In this document: positions 24,138-31,681 of the stretch, piece by piece
Layout: every line of letters begins with the position of its first letter
Numbering within the stretch: position 1 is the stretch's first letter
Notes under the pieces: generated by a model
The model's input: only the letters and a program-made list of their open reading frames with translations
Databases searched by the model: none
Told to the model about the DNA's origin: nothing
Source: Streptomyces xylophagus
GTDB taxonomy: Bacteria; Actinomycetota; Actinomycetes; Streptomycetales; Streptomycetaceae
Length of the DNA stretch: 37,286 bases
NCBI RefSeq assembly: GCF_000716435.1
Contig: NZ_JNWO01000047.1
Coordinates: 1 to 37,286 of the forward strand
Direction: 5' to 3'
Program-made: the position numbers and the translations under genes

Positions 24138-25760
24138 ATGAGACGTGCCTCGCTGCACGCCGCATTGACCGCCGCCCTGATGGCCGGCGGCATGGCCACG
24201 TTCGCCACCCCGGCCGCCCACGCGGCCGACAACACCGGTCTGATCGCCTCCTTCGGCATCACCTCCACCTGGGGTACCGGCTTCGAGGGCGGCTACACGG
24301 TCACCAACAAGTCCACCCACACGGTCACTTCATGGACCATCACCTTCACCCTGCCCGCCACCGAGGCCGTCACCAGTTCGTGGAACGGCACGGTCACCCA
24401 CAGCGGGACGCAGTACACGATCACCTCCCCCACCTGGGAAGCCCCGCTCGCCCCCGGTGACTCCGCGCCCGTCGTCGGCATGGACTTCAGCTACACCGGT
24501 TCGGTCGTCCCGCCGAGCGCCTGCCTGATCAACAACGGCCCCTGCGCCGGCGTCCCCGCCGACACCGTCGCACCCTCGACGCCCACCGGCCTCACCGTCC
24601 GGACCACCGGCCCCGGCAGTGTCACGCTGGGCTGGAACGCCTCGACCGACAACGTCGGCGTGGTCGGCTACCGGGTCTACGAGGGCAGCAACGTCATCAC
24701 CACCACCTCCGGCGCCGGCACCACCTTCACGGTGACCGGCCTGCTTCCCGGCAGCAGTCACAGCTTCACGGTGACCGCGCTCGACGACTCCAACAACGAG
24801 TCGGCGCACTCCGCGACACTCACCGCGACCGCGGGCAGCGGCACCACCCCCGGCGTGGCGGCCCCCTTCATCGACCTCGGCGCCTACCCGACGCCGAACC
24901 TCACACAGATCGCCACCAACACCGGGCTGCGACAGTTCTCGCTCGGCTTCATCACCGCCGGGTCGGCCGGCTGCAACGCGAGCTGGTTCAACTCCTTCGA
25001 CCCGGGCGCGGCCTGGGACCGGGCGGACTTCGACTCGCTGCGCGCGATGGGCGGTGACGTACGGCCGTCCTTCGGCGGCGCGTCGGGCACCGAACTCGCC
25101 CTCGCCTGCACCAGCACCACCGCGCTCCAGGCGCAGTACCAGAAGGTCGTGGACGCCTACGCCCTGGACCGCGTGGACTTCGACATCGAAGGCGCCGCGA
25201 CCGTCGACCACGCCTCGATCGACCGGCGCTCCACGGCCGTCGCCGCCGTCCAGACCGCACAGCGCGCCAAGGGCCGCGACCTCAAGGTCACGCTCACTCT
25301 CCCGGTCCTGCCCAGCGGATTGACCGCGGACGGCCTCTACATCCTCAACTCCGCCAAGTCGCACAACCTGAACGTCGACACCCTCAACCTGATGGCCATG
25401 GACTACGGCGACAGCGCCGCACCCAACCCGTCCGGAAAGATGGGCACGTACGCCATCCAGGCCGCGACCTCGACCCGCGCCCAGATCGCCTCGGTGTGGC
25501 CGAACCTCACCACCGCCCAGACCTGGGCCACGGTCGGACTCACCCCGATGCTCGGCCAGAACGACACCGCCAGTGAAGTGTTCACCGCCGCCGACGCACA
25601 GCAGGTGCTCACCTTCGCCCGCCAGAACCACCTGGGCGAGCTGGGCTTCTGGGACGTCACCCGCGACGGAAACGCCTGCACCGGCGCCCTGAGCAAGTGC
25701 ACAAACATCCCCCAGACCCCGTACCAGTTCTCCAAACTCTTCGCGACCTACACGGGCTGA
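24138..25760 (+). CDS. Secreted family 18 chitinase with CBM2-like and Fn3 domains
   Basis: 540 residues from ATG 24138 (GGAGGAG seven bases upstream). Signal peptide 1-31, ending AAHA-ADN. Residues 32-125 resemble a family 2 carbohydrate-binding module (WGTGFEGGYTVTNKSTHTV, SWTITFTLP, SWNGTVTHSG). Residues 145-235 are a fibronectin type III module (TVAPSTPTGL, VTLGWNASTDNVGVVGYRVY). The catalytic domain (about 250-540) carries the GH18 signature DxxDxDxE as DRVDFDIE, residues 344-351, with Glu351 the predicted acid, and the later MAMDYGDSA and LGFWDVTRD blocks. The role is extracellular chitin degradation. The dre-like operator upstream and the terminator downstream suggest a single-gene unit controlled by N-acetylglucosamine status. 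Confidence 0.95.
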   Translation: MRRASLHAALTAALMAGGMATFATPAAHAADNTGLIASFGITSTWGTGFEGGYTVTNKSTHTVTSWTITFTLPATEAVTSSWNGTVTHSGTQYTITSPTWEAPLAPGDSAPVVGMDFSYTGSVVPPSACLINNGPCAGVPADTVAPSTPTGLTVRTTGPGSVTLGWNASTDNVGVVGYRVYEGSNVITTTSGAGTTFTVTGLLPGSSHSFTVTALDDSNNESAHSATLTATAGSGTTPGVAAPFIDLGAYPTPNLTQIATNTGLRQFSLGFITAGSAGCNASWFNSFDPGAAWDRADFDSLRAMGGDVRPSFGGASGTELALACTSTTALQAQYQKVVDAYALDRVDFDIEGAATVDHASIDRRSTAVAAVQTAQRAKGRDLKVTLTLPVLPSGLTADGLYILNSAKSHNLNVDTLNLMAMDYGDSAAPNPSGKMGTYAIQAATSTRAQIASVWPNLTTAQTWATVGLTPMLGQNDTASEVFTAADAQQVLTFARQNHLGELGFWDVTRDGNACTGALSKCTNIPQTPYQFSKLFATYTG

Positions 25761-25796
25761 ACCCGCGAGGTCACCTCCGACCTTGCAAGACAACGT

Positions 25797-25826
25797 GTGC
25801 GGGCCGGGACTCGGCCCGGCCCGCAC
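25797..25826 (+). terminator. Terminator of the chitinase gene
   Basis: A perfect 12-bp inverted repeat (GTGCGGGCCGGG, ACTCGG loop, CCCGGCCCGCAC) lies 36 bases after the chitinase stop. Confidence 0.8.
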
Positions 25827-26044
25827 GAGCGGGGACTCGTTCAGCGTGCGGACGGACAACACGAGCTTGGCGACAACGGCCCGGGCTGATGCACCGCGAG
25901 CCGCTGCGAGGCCTCGGCAGAACGAGGAAGCAGCAGAGGATCCCTGTTCCGGCCCGAAGACACCTGTCTGCACGGCAACAGCGGGCGCTGCGCCGACTCA
26001 CGTCTGCGAGCGCCTAGTCGCCCACCGCCAGTCGCATTCCGAAA

Positions 26045-26092
26045 CCAGCGGGTTCGAGGAATCTGAAGGGTGCTCTCGCCGGAACCCGCTGG
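26045..26092. repeat. 11-bp inverted repeat upstream of the chimeric ORF
   Basis: CCAGCGGGTTC and GAACCCGCTGG are perfect complements separated by 26 bases. They could be a transcription terminator or an old IS end; I cannot decide which. Confidence 0.5.
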
Positions 26093-26183
26093 AGGGGGAG
26101 GGTTCTGGCCGTGGGGTGCCACGCGGGTTCGGCGTCAACGCGTGCGACAAGATGGGGCCTCCGATCGGTGGAGGGGGCGTGGG

Positions 26184-26576
26184 ATGGGTTATGAACTGCA
26201 GGCAGTCATCGCCAAAGACGAGGTGCTCCGTGGCGCCTCACGGGACTTGCCTGCCGCTCAGGTGGCCTCTCTCGGCCAGGGCCTGTCGCTGATACCGATG
26301 ACGGACCAGCTCTTCGACGCTGCAACGGACGGCACCGAGGGCCCCCGGAGTTCTGGCGGCTTCCGGGAGGGGATGATGGAGTCGTTCTGGTCCTCGATGC
26401 AGATCGAGCTGCTCAACCGCAGACGGTGGAAGACCCGGGTCGAACTGGCCAACGCGATCTTCGAGTTCATCGAGATCTTCTACAACCGCCGGCGACGACA
26501 CTCAGCACTGGGCTACCGCACCCCCATCGAGTACGAACTACTCTCCGAGAACGACACCACCCCGGCTGCCGGTTAG
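26184..26576 (+). pseudogene. Hypothetical protein head fused in frame to IS3 transposase tail
   Basis: A 130-residue open frame from ATG 26184 with a good GGAGGGGG ribosome binding site. The first 50 residues (MGYELQAVIAKDEVLR, then LPAAQVASLGQGLSLIPMTD and QLFDAATDG) resemble the start of a Streptomyces hypothetical protein family. From about residue 60 the sequence becomes the end of an IS3-family OrfB. The host gene appears to have been truncated by an IS3 element that then lost its own left part, leaving an accidental fusion. Transcription and stability of the product are unknown. Confidence 0.65.
26373..26576 (+). mobile_element. IS3-family transposase OrfB C-terminal fragment
   Basis: MMESFWSSMQIELLNRRRWK, then TRVELANAIFEFIEIFYNRR and RRHSALGYRTPIEYE. 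These are the last conserved blocks of the IS3 DDE transposase, including the final catalytic Glu helix region (ESFW) and the YNxxRxHSALG motif. It is different from the IS3 tail at 8.8 kb (SALGYRTP versus TAIGDIPP), so it is a separate element. No left end or OrfA is present. Confidence 0.85.
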
Positions 26577-26609
26577 TCACCGAGCCTGGAGCCCAAATGG
26601 TGGGGCAGG

Positions 26610-26727
26610 TCAGCTCGACCACTTCCAGGACCCAACGGCGCACCGTGGCAGCGGAGATGCGGTTGCCGCCCGCCATGTCGGCAAGGCGCTGGTCATGGCG
26701 CAGGACGGCAAGAACGATCGTGGCGAT
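26610..26727 (-). mobile_element. IS5/DDE-type transposase N-terminal fragment
   Basis: Minus strand: IATIVLAVLRHDQRLADMAG then ISAATVRRWVLEVVEL. This matches the N-terminal helix-turn-helix of IS5-like transposases. It is cut directly against the IS630-type fragment at about 26727 and ends abruptly within the next 40 bases. Confidence 0.6.
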
Positions 26728-27044
26728 TCTCCACACACAACACCGCCGAGATCAGGACGTGGCTGGGCAGACACCCGCGCTTCCACGTCCACTTCACCCC
26801 CACCGGCTCCTCCTGGATGAACCAGGCGGAGCGGTGGTTCGGTCTGCTGACCGACAAGCTCATCCGCCGCGGCGTCCACACCTCCGTGAAGGCACTGGAG
26901 GACGACATCACCACATGGATCGACACCTGGAACAAGAACCCGCGGCCCTTCACCTGGACCGAGACCGCCGACGAGATCCTCAACTCCCTCGCCGACTACC
27001 TCACCAAGGTCGGACCCGACAGCCAGAAGACAGAGCAGAACTGA
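26727..27044 (+). mobile_element. IS630-family transposase C-terminal fragment
   Basis: Plus strand from about 26727: THNTAEIRTWLGRHPRFHVH then FTPTGSSWMNQAERWFGLLT, DKLIRRGVHTSVKALEDDI, TWIDTWNKNPRPFTWTETAD and on to TGA at 27044. The order HxTxEIRxWL, HFTPxxSSWMNQxE and TWxxxNxNPxPFxWxKTA is the end of an IS630-type DDE transposase, including the catalytic Glu of NQxE. The front two thirds are missing. It ends 24 bases before the RiPP operon's last stop codon. Confidence 0.88.
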
Positions 27045-27068
27045 CCTTCAGGATTTCGGCGCATCACA

Positions 27069-27725
27069 CTAGACCGCGAACGAGGGCCACGGCCAGCGGT
27101 GGACCCTGTACGGCAGCCACCAGGCGAGTTGGCCGGCTCGGCCGGCGAGGCTCTCGCCGACCAGGTGGTCCAGCACCGCGGAGGGCACCGCGTCGGCCGG
27201 GCAGCCCGCCGACAGCCGGTCGACCGCTTCCAGATACGCGGGGTCGTCCAGTGTGTAGCGAGCCAGCAGGCCTCCGGCACGACGGTCGCGGACCTGTACG
27301 AAGCCGGGGCCCTTGCGGTAGACGCACTTGCCGACGTAAAAGGTCGAACGCCACTCCTGCCGGATGTCCTCCGCGTTCTGCGTGTCCAGAATCTGACGCG
27401 GCGGATGGAGGTGGTTGAACGACCGCCAGACCTCCGGGTCCGCGCCGAGCGCCACGTCCCAGTCGACGACGATGCCCCAGCTGGTGAGTTCGCCCACCAG
27501 CAGCATCGTCGAGACGATCGCCCGGGCTCCGGTGGCCCCGGACAGGTCGGCGGGCCGGTCCAGAGTGACCCGCCGCACGCCCTTGCCGTACAGCTCCGCG
27601 GCGGTCTCGGCCGGGGTAGCGGACTCGGCCACCACCGTCACCAGCGGGCTCATCACGGGCAGTTGGAGCACCTCCTCGTCGTGGTCTCGCCAGGTGGTCA
27701 GGGTGAGCGGGGTCGTGGTCGGCAT
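27069..27725 (-). CDS. DUF5825 protein of the RiPP operon
   Basis: 218 residues from ATG 27725 (AAGGAG eight bases upstream), 17 bases after the radical SAM stop, so co-transcribed and last in the operon. It starts MPTTTPLTLTTWRDHDEEVL and contains TLDRPADLSG, GELTSWGIVVDWD, FNHLHPPR and FYVGKCVYRKGPGFVQVRDR; the tail is LPYRVHRWPWPSFAV. I recognise this as DUF5825, which in actinobacteria occurs next to RiPP maturation radical SAM enzymes. No catalytic motif is evident. An accessory role, such as substrate presentation or a maturase partner, is inferred from this constant pairing. No membrane segment. Confidence 0.85.
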   Translation of the reverse strand: MPTTTPLTLTTWRDHDEEVLQLPVMSPLVTVVAESATPAETAAELYGKGVRRVTLDRPADLSGATGARAIVSTMLLVGELTSWGIVVDWDVALGADPEVWRSFNHLHPPRQILDTQNAEDIRQEWRSTFYVGKCVYRKGPGFVQVRDRRAGGLLARYTLDDPAYLEAVDRLSAGCPADAVPSAVLDHLVGESLAGRAGQLAWWLPYRVHRWPWPSFAV

Positions 27726-27742
27726 GGCGCGTACTCCTTGTG

Positions 27743-29662
27743 TCAGCCCGCGAGACTCGGCTCGGGTTCCGTTTCGTCGTCCGTGGTGCCCTTGCGTCGC
27801 GTGTCGAAGATCCGCTCGAAGCGCAGCAGTTCCTGGTTGGTGGCCGTCGGCACGATGTGCACCCAGTGCTCGTCGTCGGTGAAGACCAGACCGAGCCGCG
27901 ACCAGTCGGAGAGCAGCGCCTCGAGCTTCGTCGAAGAGGCCTCCCCGCCCAGCTTGTGGAGCAGTGCCGGCACGGAGTGCGGTTGGTCGAGCAGGCGGAA
28001 CACGGCCACCTCGAAGGGGTCCTGAAGTGTCATCGTGGTCCAGTCGAAGTCCTTGCGCCGGCTGACCAGGACGATCCGGTCGTCGAGGTCCACACCGCTG
28101 AGCCTGCTGTGGACGTGCTCCGCCTGCCAGCGTTCGCCCGCGGCCTTGAGCACATCACTGGTCGTCTCGTCGATACCGCGGTGCGGAGCGGTGAAGAGAT
28201 AGCCGAGGTCGAGCATCTCGGACTCGGGCAGGTTGTAGTTGCGCCGGTACTGGGCGTCCGGCTTGAGCGGCTGGAAGCCGAACTCGGGCCGGTCGAAGTT
28301 GGGGCTGAACCGCTCGGTGACGATCCGGGCGACCCCTTCCATCGGCGCCAGGTGGTGCAGGGCGGGGAACTGTGCCACGAGCGGCAGATAGTCCTCGGGA
28401 CGCTCGCCCGGGAAGCCGTACAGATAGTTCCAGGAGACCGACAGCCCCACGGTTTCGGCGTCCCGCAGCATCCGTACGTTCAGACAGCCGGTGACACCCT
28501 TGTCCATCAGCTTCAGCACACGACTGCTCAGACTCTCGATGCCCGGCTGGACGTTGACCAGACCGGCCCGGTACAGGGTCTCGAGCTGCTCGCGCCGCAT
28601 GTTCGACTTGATCTCGAACTGCAGCCGCAGGTCGTAGTCGCTCTCGTGCAGCCTGGGCAGCACGGTGGACAGGTACTTCATGTCGAGGATGTTGTCGACC
28701 ACGTACATGTCGAGCACCTGGTGGCGTTCGACCTGACGGATCACCTCGTCGTAGAAGGCGTCCGGGGTCTTGCTGCGGAACTCCATGAACGAACCGTTGA
28801 GCCCGCAGAACGTGCAGTGGTGTTTCTCGCCCCACCAGCAACCGCGCGACCCCTCGACCACGAGCTTCGGCTCCACCCAGTCGCGTGCCCTGGACTCCTC
28901 GAGGCGCTCGAAGTACCCGTCGTAGTCGGGTGAGACGATGTCGGCCGGGCGCATCGGCTTCGTACTCATGGAGTTGACCCGTACGGTGCCGCCGTCGCGC
29001 AGGCACAGCCCCGGGATGTCGGCGAGCGCTTCGGGAGCGGGGGTGCCCTTCGCCAGCTCGCCCAGCAGGGCGGGGAAGACCTGCTCGCCCTCGCCGCGGA
29101 CCACGTAGTCGACGAAGTCGAAGTTGCGGTGCAGCGCCGCCCCTTGGGGACCGTCGCAGTTCGCGCCGCCGAACACCGTGCGCACCTGGGGTGCGGCGAG
29201 CTTGACGGCGCGGGCGGTGGCCAGTGACGCGGTGTTCTGCTGGAAGGTCGAAGTGAACCCGACCACGTCCGGTTCGAGGGCGATGATGCGCCGGGCCAGC
29301 TCGTCGACGAACTCCGGTGCCGACCGATGCAGTTCGATGCTCAGTTCGCGGTCACTGTCGGACAGCGGGAGCTCTTCGGTCATCTCCTTGATCCGTCGCT
29401 CGGGGTCGTCGTCGGGGTAGAGGGCGGAGGAGAAGACCCAGTCGCCGAGGCCGCTGAAGTAGCTGTCCAGAGCGAGCAGGTTGAACTGGCTGAGGGTGAA
29501 CTCGCGCCGTTCCAGCAGCCAGTCGACGTAGTCGAGATTGCCGTGGACGACGGTCACCTCGGCATCGGGAAAGGCGTTTTCCGCGCTGCGGCGCAGGATG
29601 CCCACCGCGAGGGAGGGCACGTCGAGGAGCGCCCAGGGCATGTTGACGAGGACGATGTTCAC
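27743..29662 (-). CDS. B12-binding radical SAM RiPP maturase
   Basis: 639 residues. Residues 1-195 form a B12-binding-type domain: MNIVLVNMPWALLDVPSLAV, DVVGFTSTFQQN and VRGEGEQVFPALLGEL. Next is a radical SAM core with a cluster motif GSRGCWWGEKHHCTFCGLNG at 271-290. Its cysteines are Cys275, Cys283 and Cys286, a CxxxxxxxCxxC spacing instead of the usual CxxxCxxC. That spacing and CWWG...HCTFCG are the mark of the RiPP maturation radical SAM protein 1 family. A C-terminal region of about 230 residues may bind substrate. Related B12 radical SAM enzymes transfer methyl groups to unactivated carbon in peptides; the chemistry here is not known. Located downstream of the precursor, with a hairpin in the 121-base gap. 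Confidence 0.93.
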   Translation of the reverse strand: MNIVLVNMPWALLDVPSLAVGILRRSAENAFPDAEVTVVHGNLDYVDWLLERREFTLSQFNLLALDSYFSGLGDWVFSSALYPDDDPERRIKEMTEELPLSDSDRELSIELHRSAPEFVDELARRIIALEPDVVGFTSTFQQNTASLATARAVKLAAPQVRTVFGGANCDGPQGAALHRNFDFVDYVVRGEGEQVFPALLGELAKGTPAPEALADIPGLCLRDGGTVRVNSMSTKPMRPADIVSPDYDGYFERLEESRARDWVEPKLVVEGSRGCWWGEKHHCTFCGLNGSFMEFRSKTPDAFYDEVIRQVERHQVLDMYVVDNILDMKYLSTVLPRLHESDYDLRLQFEIKSNMRREQLETLYRAGLVNVQPGIESLSSRVLKLMDKGVTGCLNVRMLRDAETVGLSVSWNYLYGFPGERPEDYLPLVAQFPALHHLAPMEGVARIVTERFSPNFDRPEFGFQPLKPDAQYRRNYNLPESEMLDLGYLFTAPHRGIDETTSDVLKAAGERWQAEHVHSRLSGVDLDDRIVLVSRRKDFDWTTMTLQDPFEVAVFRLLDQPHSVPALLHKLGGEASSTKLEALLSDWSRLGLVFTDDEHWVHIVPTATNQELLRFERIFDTRRKGTTDDETEPEPSLAG

Positions 29663-29745
29663 AGTGACTCCCGGGTGTCCGAGGTCCGTTGGGTGGTTGG
29701 GGTGCGAGGCATGGGACGGATCGGCCCGTGGGCCGGACGAAGACG

Positions 29746-29773
29746 GCCGGGACGCCCCTCGGGACGTCCCGGC
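29746..29773 (-). terminator. Hairpin between precursor and maturase genes (attenuator)
   Basis: GCCGGGACG and CGTCCCGGC form a 9-bp stem with a ten-base loop (extendable by a GAC/GTC helix across one bulged base), starting 11 bases after the precursor stop. No U-run. Such hairpins in RiPP operons commonly let most transcripts stop after the peptide gene, giving more precursor than enzyme. Confidence 0.6.
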
Positions 29774-29783
29774 GTCCGCGGTG

Positions 29784-29876
29784 TCACGAGCTGACGATGA
29801 TGACGACGATGACCCGGTTGGCTCGTTCCTGGTTCTTGAGGTCGAGCGGGTCGTTGTGGACGACGGCTTTACGCAT
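29784..29876 (-). CDS. RiPP precursor peptide with aliphatic C-terminal core
   Basis: A 30-codon frame from ATG 29876 to TGA 29784, preceded by GGGGGTG six bases upstream. The peptide starts MRKAVVHNDP, has a charged middle (about residues 7-21, with Asp, Lys, Glu and Arg) and ends in nine residues VIVVIIVSS. There is no Cys and no Thr; Ser occurs only in the last two positions. The layout (short charged leader, hydrophobic tail, position between peptidase and radical SAM gene) is that of a precursor. The tail, made almost entirely of Val and Ile, offers unactivated C-H positions, the substrates of B12 radical SAM enzymes. The exact leader/core cut is unknown; a cut after Arg or Asn around residues 18-21 would be natural. 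Confidence 0.85.
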   Translation of the reverse strand: MRKAVVHNDPLDLKNQERANRVIVVIIVSS

Positions 29877-29913
29877 GCTGTTCACCCCCTCTCCGTATCG
29901 GCTCGAGGTGCGG

Positions 29914-29935
29914 CCGCCGGATCGTGGACCGGCGG
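29914..29935 (-). terminator. Intercistronic hairpin between S9 peptidase and precursor genes
   Basis: CCGCCGG and CCGGCGG (7 bp) around an eight-base loop, in the 70-base gap between the S9 stop and the precursor start. It could act as a processing or stability element protecting the precursor message, or as a weak terminator. Confidence 0.45.
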
Positions 29936-29946
29936 AGTCGTACGGG

Positions 29947-31680
29947 TCACATCGCCCGGGCGCCGACGCGGCCGCCCAGATGCGTGCCGAGGAACGACAC
30001 GACGGTGGTGAGTACCGTCGCCTGGTCGTCCATCAGGCGGCTCTCGTGCCCGGTGTCCAGTTCCAGCAGTTCCGGCGCGAGACCTCGCGCGCGCAGCGCC
30101 TGCGCGTACCGGACCACCTGCTCCGGCGGGCACTTGACGTCGCTGCCGCCGGCCACCAGCAGCACCGGGGCGCGCACCGCGTCGACGTACGTCATGGGCG
30201 AGGCCTTCGCGTACCGATGCGGTTTCTGGTCGGGAGTGCCGCCGAACAGCCGGGCGTCCAGGGAGCGGAGCGCGGGTGTGCCCGCCCGGAACGCGGCGGC
30301 GCTGTCCGCGATGGGGTACACCGCCGCCCCCGCTCGCCACAGTTCGGGCTGGGTGCCCAGGGCGAGGAGGGTGAGATAGCCACCCCAGGACCAGCCCGCG
30401 AGCGCGGTCCGGGTCGGCTCGACGAGGCCCTCTCGTACGAGATCGGCGCGGGCCGCCGCGAGATCCGCGACCTGGGGCAGGCCCACCCCGGCGTCGAAGG
30501 CGTTGCGCCAGGCGGGCCCGTACCCCGTCGAACCGCGGTAGTTGACCCGTGCGACCGCGAACCCGGCGGCCGCCAGGAGCACCACGGTGGGGTCGTACGC
30601 GTCCCGGTCCTGCTGGAACGGGCCACCGTGCACCAGAAACACCGTCGGCCACGGCCCCGGCCCGTCCGCCGGAGCGGTGAAGAGGGTGTGGACCTGCCCC
30701 CCGGGGCCGGCGGTCCACCGGTCGCTGAGCGTCAACGGCAGTTCCACCGGGGGGAGTTCCGGCGTGCCGGGCGGCCGGCGACCGGACGAGGTCCGCAGCG
30801 CCGGTGGTGTCCTGGTGTCCGTCCACACGAGGTGCAGGTCGTTGCCCGGCTGCATACGGGCGTCGAGCACGGTCCCGGCCGGCACGGGCAGCGCGGCGCA
30901 CTGCCGACGGGCGAGGTCCACCAGGGAGAGCGAGCTGCGACCCCGCAGGTCCTGACGGACCAGCACCCGGCCGTCGGGACACCAGCTCGTCGAGGGCTCC
31001 GACTCGAACCGGCACCACTCGGCCGACCGCAGTCCCCCTTCCGGCGTCCAGGTCCGCAGCTGATAGCCGCCGTCGCACTCGGCCAGCAGCAGGAGCAGCG
31101 GTGTGCCGGCTGTCGGCCGGAAGCCCGCCGACCAGAGCGGACCGGGAAGTTCGGCGACCGCGGTCCCCGAGCGGTCCAGAACGCGTACGGCCGACTCCTG
31201 CTCCACCGCCAGCAGGGAACCGTCGGCCGACAGATCCACCAGCTCACCGCCGCCGCTCGTGGCCAGGACGGTGTGCACCTCCCCGCCCGGCGAACGGAGG
31301 TGGACCGAGAACCCGCGCTCGTCGATCAGCCCGACAGCGGCGGTCCCGTCGGCGGCCATCGCCAACCCCGCATTCAGCGCGGGCGGCACGCGCGGCAACG
31401 CCAGTCGGTCCACGCCGCCGGCCCACGACTGGATCCGCCAACTCCCGCGTCCGGCACGGTCGTCGTCGAACCACCAGAGGAACTCGCCGCCCGGCTCCAC
31501 GTCCGCGATGTCGGTGCCGAGCCCCGGTCGGTCGGTCACCCGCCGTGCCGTACCCCGCGCGACGTCCCAGGCCATGATCTCGCACCGGTCCTCGGCCGCG
31601 CCCACGAAACACCCCCGGTCCGGGGCGAGTTCGGCGATCGAGGGAAGCCTGCCGGGTGCCACGCGCAGCTGCATCTCCAC
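29947..31680 (-). CDS. S9 family peptidase (prolyl-oligopeptidase fold)
   Basis: 577 residues from GTG 31680, one base after the transporter stop, with AAGGAG six bases upstream, so coupled to it. The N-terminal 330 residues are beta-propeller-like (repeated strands such as GTARRVTDRPG, LVDLSADGSLLAVEQ, RSSLSLVDLARRQ). The C-terminal alpha/beta hydrolase part carries oxyanion motif HGGP (351-354), nucleophile Ser431 in GWSWGGY, Asp514 in GGSDVKCPPEQ and His545 in DTGHESR, so the triad is complete. No signal peptide, hence cytosolic. S9 enzymes act on short peptides, which suits trimming of the modified 30-residue precursor; that role is inferred from operon position. Confidence 0.93.
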   Translation of the reverse strand: MEMQLRVAPGRLPSIAELAPDRGCFVGAAEDRCEIMAWDVARGTARRVTDRPGLGTDIADVEPGGEFLWWFDDDRAGRGSWRIQSWAGGVDRLALPRVPPALNAGLAMAADGTAAVGLIDERGFSVHLRSPGGEVHTVLATSGGGELVDLSADGSLLAVEQESAVRVLDRSGTAVAELPGPLWSAGFRPTAGTPLLLLLAECDGGYQLRTWTPEGGLRSAEWCRFESEPSTSWCPDGRVLVRQDLRGRSSLSLVDLARRQCAALPVPAGTVLDARMQPGNDLHLVWTDTRTPPALRTSSGRRPPGTPELPPVELPLTLSDRWTAGPGGQVHTLFTAPADGPGPWPTVFLVHGGPFQQDRDAYDPTVVLLAAAGFAVARVNYRGSTGYGPAWRNAFDAGVGLPQVADLAAARADLVREGLVEPTRTALAGWSWGGYLTLLALGTQPELWRAGAAVYPIADSAAAFRAGTPALRSLDARLFGGTPDQKPHRYAKASPMTYVDAVRAPVLLVAGGSDVKCPPEQVVRYAQALRARGLAPELLELDTGHESRLMDDQATVLTTVVSFLGTHLGGRVGARAM

Positions 31681-31681
31681 G

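Larger units (their letters stand above)
25761..26183. other. Intergenic between chitinase and the IS graveyard
   Basis: Contains the chitinase terminator and an 11-bp inverted repeat at 26045-26092. No supportable gene. Confidence 0.45.

Noticed and set aside
24330..25973. Long minus-strand frame opposite the chitinase
   Set aside because: GC-rich codon usage of the real gene forces an open antisense frame; no start with RBS, no motif.
27743..29662. Radical SAM enzyme as a tetrapyrrole or lipid B12 enzyme
   Set aside because: The CxxxxxxxCxxC spacing, CWWG motif, DUF5825 neighbour and precursor peptide all point to RiPP maturation.
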